From Hyphomicrobiales bacterium (lineage in GTDB: Bacteria; Pseudomonadota; Alphaproteobacteria; Rhizobiales; Rhizobiaceae), in the NCBI GenBank assembly GCA_900465915.1, contig UBKJ01000029.1, positions 149,181-213,180 of the forward strand: 64,000 nucleotides of DNA, in the 5' to 3' direction. The position numbers and the translations under genes are program-made. Under the pieces are notes generated by a model that saw nothing but the letters and a program-made list of their open reading frames with translations, ran no database searches and was not told where the DNA came from. Positions 60,802-64,000 of the stretch are shown here, in pieces (the first letter of the stretch is position 1; every line of letters begins with the position of its first letter).

Positions 60802-61791
60802 ATGAGACGAGCAATCGCATTGGCCGCGGGGCTGGCCATGGCGCTCATGGCGGGTACGGCCATGGCGGCCGACAAACTGACCCTGCAGCTCAAATGGGTG
60901 ACGCAGGGACAGTTCGCGGGCTATTACGTGGCCAAGGACAAGGGCTTCTACACGGCGGAGAATCTCGACGTGGACATCAAGCCGGGCGGGCCGGACGTCG
61001 CCCCGCCGCAGGTGATCGCCGGCGGCGGCGCGGACGTGGTGGTGGACTGGATGCCCTCGGCGCTGGCCACGCGCGAAAAGGGCGTGCCGCTGGTCAACAT
61101 CGCCCAGCCCTTCAAGAAATCCGGCATGATGCTGACCTGCCGCAAGGAGACGGGCATCACCAAGCCGGAGGATTTCAAGGGCCGGACGCTGGGCGTGTGG
61201 TTCGGCGGCAACGAATATCCGTTCCTGTCGTGGATGAACCATCTGAAAATCTCCACCAAGGGCGGCAAGGACGGCGTGACCGTGTTGAAGCAGGGCTTCA
61301 ACGTCGACCCGCTGATCCAGAAGCAGGCCGACTGCATCTCCACGATGAACTACAACGAATATTGGCAGATCATCGACGCCGGCATTCCGGCCGACCAGCT
61401 CGTCGTCTTCCCCTATGAGGACCAGGGCGTGGCGACGCTGGAGGACGGGCTCTACGTGCTGCAGAAGAGCCTCGACGACCCGGCCATGGTCGACAAGCTC
61501 GCCCGCTTCGTGCGCGCCTCGATGAAGGGTTGGAAATACGCCGTCGAAAACCCGGCCGAGGCGGCGGAGATCGTGCTCGACAACGACGCCTCCGGCGCGC
61601 AGACCCAGAAGGTGCAGGAGCGTATGGTCAAGGAGATCGGCAAGCTGGTGGCTGATTCGGACGGCACGCTGGACGTGGCGGCGGCCGACCGCACGGTGGA
61701 GACGCTGCTGGGCGGCGGCTCCGATCCGGTCATCACCAAGAAGCCGGAAGGGGCCTGGACCTCGAAGGTCACCGACGCGATGAAGAAGTGA
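60802..61791 (+). CDS. ABC transporter substrate-binding protein (NMT1/THI5-like)
   Basis: A 329-residue periplasmic protein. The signal peptide is RRAIALAAGLAMALMAGTAM, with cleavage after AMA. Mature sequence KLTLQLKWVTQGQFAGYYVA and GFYTAENLDVDIKPGGPDV match the NMT1/THI5 group, which binds pyrimidine-like (HMP, formylaminopyrimidine) and other small compounds. GVWFGGNEYPFLSWM and CISTMNYNEYWQIIDAG are conserved ligand-side segments. Operon position after hydA suggests uptake of uracil, thymine, dihydropyrimidines or hydantoins; inferred. A strong terminator follows. Confidence 0.92.
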   Translation: MRRAIALAAGLAMALMAGTAMAADKLTLQLKWVTQGQFAGYYVAKDKGFYTAENLDVDIKPGGPDVAPPQVIAGGGADVVVDWMPSALATREKGVPLVNIAQPFKKSGMMLTCRKETGITKPEDFKGRTLGVWFGGNEYPFLSWMNHLKISTKGGKDGVTVLKQGFNVDPLIQKQADCISTMNYNEYWQIIDAGIPADQLVVFPYEDQGVATLEDGLYVLQKSLDDPAMVDKLARFVRASMKGWKYAVENPAEAAEIVLDNDASGAQTQKVQERMVKEIGKLVADSDGTLDVAAADRTVETLLGGGSDPVITKKPEGAWTSKVTDAMKK

Positions 61792-61815
61792 CCATAGCTT
61801 AGTGCAAGCCACGAA

Positions 61816-61844
61816 GACCGGCCCCGGGGCCGGTCTTTTCTTTT
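61816..61844 (+). terminator. Intrinsic terminator of the degradation/transport operon
   Basis: GACCGGCC-CCGG-GGCCGGTC is a perfect stem followed by TTTTCTTTT, 25 bases after the stop of the binding-protein gene. Confidence 0.92.
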
Positions 61845-61911
61845 CGGCCGCAAGAGCCGATGCGAAAAGGCGCGTTTTCAACCATCTTTCGATGTAGAAT
61901 TGGAAAGGTGG

Positions 61912-61939
61912 TTGGAATTGTCGTATCCCTCCATATATA
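61912..61939 (+). promoter_or_regulatory. Possible promoter of the histidine kinase gene
   Basis: TTGGAA (61912-61917) and TATATA (61934-61939) are 16 bases apart, upstream of the preferred kinase start. Assigned by eye only. Confidence 0.4.
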
Positions 61940-62013
61940 GGGGTGCGGCGCTTGTTGGGGTTGTCGGCGCGCCGCCCGGCTTCGGCGAAGGGGCCTTTAT
62001 CTGGATTCAGGCG

Positions 62014-63549
62014 ATGGCGGTTGTTGAAAAGACCTTGGACGCGGGCGGAATTCCCCGGAAGGCTGAAGAACGGCCTTTTCCGACCCAGTCGCGGCGGCTG
62101 CCGTGGCGCAACCGGGTGTCGAGCAAGCTCCTGCTGCTTTCGGCTTTGGCGGTGCTGATCGCCGAGGTGATGACGTTCGTGCCGTCCATCGCCAATATGC
62201 GCCTGCGCTGGCTGGGCGCGCGGCTGGACGCCATCGGCGCGGTCAGCGAGGTGCTGACGGCCGACAGCGCGGTTGACGTGCCGCACGACATCCAGGACAA
62301 GGTGCTGCTCGCCACCGGCGTCAAGACCATCGCGCTGCGCGAATCCGGCGCGTCGCGGCTTCTGGCCATGTCCGAGCTGCCGGGCCAGATCGACCAGGTG
62401 ATCGACCTCGACAATGTCAGCGAGACGAGCGCCATCTACGACGCCTTCCTGACGCTGTTCTTCGGCGGCGACCGGACGCTGCGCATCTACGGCTCGGTCA
62501 CGCCCACCGTCTCGCCGGGGCGGATCGTCGAGATCGTCACCTCCGACGCGCCGCTGCGCCACGCCATGCTGGTCTATGCGCGCAATGTCGGCATGGTGTC
62601 GCTGGTCATCTCGATCATCGCGGCCAGCCTCGTCTATCTCGTCATCCACCGGATGCTGCTGCGGCAGGTGCGCATCATGCACCGCAACATGATCGACTTC
62701 GCCGCGCAGCCGGACAACCCGGCGCTGATCCTGGTGCCGGAAAACCGCAAGGACGAATTCGGCGTCGCCCAGCGCCAGATCGCGCATATCCAGAGCGACC
62801 TGCAGCGCACGCTGAAGGAACAGAAGCACCTGGCCGATCTCGGCCTCGCCGTGTCCAAGATCAATCACGATATGCGCAACATCCTCGCCTCGGCGCAATT
62901 GATGTCGGACCGGCTGGCCGACACCAAGGACCCGATGGTGCAGAGCTTCGCGCCGAAGCTGATCCGCACGCTCAGCCGCGCCATCAGCTATTCGGAAAGC
63001 GTGCTGGCCTATGGCCGCTCGCAGGAGGCCCCGCCGCGCCCGCGCCGCATCCTGCTGCGCACGGTGGTGGCCGACGTGCAGGAGACGCTGAACCTCACGC
63101 CGGACAGCGGCATCGAGTTCGACAACCAGGTGCCGGAGAATTTCGAGCTGAACGCCGATTCGGAGCAGCTCTTCCGGGTGCTGAGCAACCTATGCCGCAA
63201 TTCGGTGCAGGCGATGGAGCGCGACGGCGCCGGCGACGCGTCGCTGGTCAAGCGGCTGACGCTGACGGCGGGGCGAATCGGCTCGACGACGATCATCGGC
63301 GTCGAGGACACCGGCCCCGGCCTGCCGCAGAAGGCGCGCGACAACCTGTTCGCGGCCTTCAAGGGCTCGACGCGCAGCGACGGCACCGGGCTGGGCCTGG
63401 CGATCGCGCAGGAACTGATCCGCGCCCATGGCGGCGCGATCGAGCTGCGCGACGACCGCCCCTTCGGCGCGCATTTCGAGATTCGCCTGCCCGACCTGCC
63501 GGTCTGGAGCGACGAGCCCCGCCGGATCGAGACCGCGCAGCCCGCCTGA
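62014..63549 (+). CDS. Orphan sensor histidine kinase
   Basis: A 511-residue membrane kinase. Two transmembrane helices (about 37-55, LLLLSALAVLIAEVMTF, and about 188-208, MVSLVISIIAASLVYLVI) bracket a periplasmic sensor region. HAMP-like sequence (HRMLLRQVRIMHRNMIDF) and a coiled segment follow. The phospho-acceptor is His in INHDMRNILASAQLMSD, an H box of the less common HDMRN type. HATPase boxes are NLCRNSVQAME, GVEDTGPGLPQ and GTGLGLAIAQEL. The start at MAVVEKTL is preferred over one 38 codons upstream, whose leader covers the promoter. No response regulator gene is adjacent. Confidence 0.88.
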   Translation: MAVVEKTLDAGGIPRKAEERPFPTQSRRLPWRNRVSSKLLLLSALAVLIAEVMTFVPSIANMRLRWLGARLDAIGAVSEVLTADSAVDVPHDIQDKVLLATGVKTIALRESGASRLLAMSELPGQIDQVIDLDNVSETSAIYDAFLTLFFGGDRTLRIYGSVTPTVSPGRIVEIVTSDAPLRHAMLVYARNVGMVSLVISIIAASLVYLVIHRMLLRQVRIMHRNMIDFAAQPDNPALILVPENRKDEFGVAQRQIAHIQSDLQRTLKEQKHLADLGLAVSKINHDMRNILASAQLMSDRLADTKDPMVQSFAPKLIRTLSRAISYSESVLAYGRSQEAPPRPRRILLRTVVADVQETLNLTPDSGIEFDNQVPENFELNADSEQLFRVLSNLCRNSVQAMERDGAGDASLVKRLTLTAGRIGSTTIIGVEDTGPGLPQKARDNLFAAFKGSTRSDGTGLGLAIAQELIRAHGGAIELRDDRPFGAHFEIRLPDLPVWSDEPRRIETAQPA

Positions 63550-63643
63550 ACGGGCCGGGCGATCGGGCGAACCGGCGAAAAGCCCGCAATTCCGGGACCC
63601 GTCATAAAATCTTCCAGCCTCTGCATTTTTTTTACAGAAGGCG

Positions 63644-63672
63644 CTTGCATTTACGGCGAGACCCCATTATCA
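63644..63672 (+). promoter_or_regulatory. Probable promoter of the tRNA-Arg gene
   Basis: CTTGCA (63644-63649) and TTATCA (63667-63672) have a 17-base spacer and would start transcription about 30 bases before the tRNA. Pattern by eye. Confidence 0.45.
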
Positions 63673-63708
63673 ACCGCCCTGCGCCGCAACGAGCGGCCGA
63701 CTTGGCAA

Positions 63709-63785
63709 GCACCCGTAGCTCAGCTGGATAGAGCACCAGACTACGAATCTGGGGGTCAGGAGTTCGAATCTCTTCGGGTGCGCCA
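63709..63785 (+). tRNA. tRNA-Arg (anticodon ACG)
   Basis: A complete 77-base tRNA with encoded CCA. The acceptor stem is GCACCCG / CGGGTGC with discriminator G. The D arm has GCTCAGCTGGATAGAGC, the anticodon arm is CCAGA-CTACGAA-TCTGG (ACG in the loop), and the T arm contains GTTCGAATC. The ACG anticodon, modified to ICG, reads CGU, CGC and CGA. Confidence 0.97.
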
Positions 63786-63833
63786 TCTATCCCCTTAAAA
63801 TCATTGAATTTTCTTCTTTCGATGAGGGCGCTC

Positions 63834-63874
63834 CCCAGCATAAAATTTTTTTTATGCTGGGTTTTATGCTGGGG
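63834..63874. repeat. Inverted and direct repeat downstream of tRNA-Arg
   Basis: CCCAGCATAAAA (63834-63845) is followed after TTTT by its exact inverse TTTTATGCTGGG (63850-63861), and then by a second direct copy TTTTATGCTGGGG (63862-63874). The first pair makes a perfect 12-bp stem and may terminate the tRNA transcript. The triple arrangement is unusual and could mark an integration boundary. The remaining bases to the right edge show no supportable gene. Confidence 0.7.
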
Positions 63875-64000
63875 AATTGTCCACAAGGCATCCACCGGCG
63901 AAGCTTATGCCGTCACGAGTTTTTATGGCGGCCCCATCCATAGCCCCTTTCTTTTAGCGGAGCGCTTCGCGCGCTTTGTCGTGTGTCAATCGGCGTCGTA

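Noticed and set aside
63632..63895. A minus-strand frame across tRNA-Arg that encodes EIRTPDPQIRSLVLYPAEL
   Set aside because: It is the antisense of the tRNA gene, a well-known false protein found wherever this tRNA occurs.

Overview
The window is GC-rich chromosomal DNA from an alphaproteobacterium, most likely order Hyphomicrobiales (Rhizobiales). The evidence is a gcrA cell-cycle regulator gene, a SAM-II riboswitch ahead of metZ, the argD-argF-hslO order, a DUF952-pyrD pair, a long-form dCTP deaminase and mosaic intergenic repeats of the kind common in rhizobia. The genus cannot be fixed from sequence alone. There are about 55 protein genes, one tRNA, no rRNA and no CRISPR array. Both edges cut through the surroundings: the first gene is truncated at its 5' end, and the right end stops just after a tRNA-Arg gene.

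Layout. 1-2.4 kb: a CrbS/MxtR-like hybrid histidine kinase convergent with its probable LuxR-type response regulator. 2.6-12 kb: housekeeping genes (prolyl aminopeptidase, DUF952, pyrD, a MATE exporter, a CAP-domain protein, a GlxA-type regulator, dcd, a SAM-II-controlled metZ, apaG). 12-14.2 kb: a glycoside-hydrolase-like gene broken by one in-frame TAG. 14.3-18.4 kb: the argD-argF-hslO operon, divergent from gcrA. 18.4-36.4 kb: an exopolysaccharide locus with Wzz-, Wzy- and Wzx-type proteins, two GT4 and two GT2 glycosyltransferases, a NodB deacetylase, two acetyltransferase-like proteins and an intact secreted paralogue of the broken hydrolase. A phoR-like kinase and ppk2 are embedded in it. 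36.7-42.7 kb: an amino-acid-type binding protein and an RND efflux operon with a divergent TetR repressor. 42.8-49.5 kb: fadD, GST, HAD phosphatase, AstE-like deacylase, pgi and a CoxG-family protein. 49.7-61.8 kb: a reductive pyrimidine degradation cluster. 62-63.8 kb: an orphan histidine kinase and tRNA-Arg(ACG).

How the genes work together. PreT-PreA reduces uracil or thymine, HydA opens the dihydropyrimidine ring, and the M20 amidohydrolase probably removes the carbamoyl group. An NMT1/THI5-type ABC transporter probably supplies substrate. RutR and two RutR-like palindromes, one beside each arm of the cluster, tie the set into one regulon. In the exopolysaccharide locus the flippase, polymerase and chain-length protein form a Wzx/Wzy-type export route fed by the glycosyltransferases; the clan GH-A-like protein and the acetyltransferase-like proteins probably trim or decorate the polymer.

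The most unusual signals are: (1) the broken GH-like paralogue, where TAG sits exactly at a tryptophan of the intact copy; (2) two decayed tandem copies of a glycosyltransferase 3' end, bracketed by oppositely oriented octamer arrays; (3) the two RutR-like operators; (4) a BigR/SqrR-like ArsR repressor with two correctly spaced cysteines inserted in the pyrimidine cluster; (5) four GANTC methylation sites upstream of gcrA. I saw nothing resembling a defence system.
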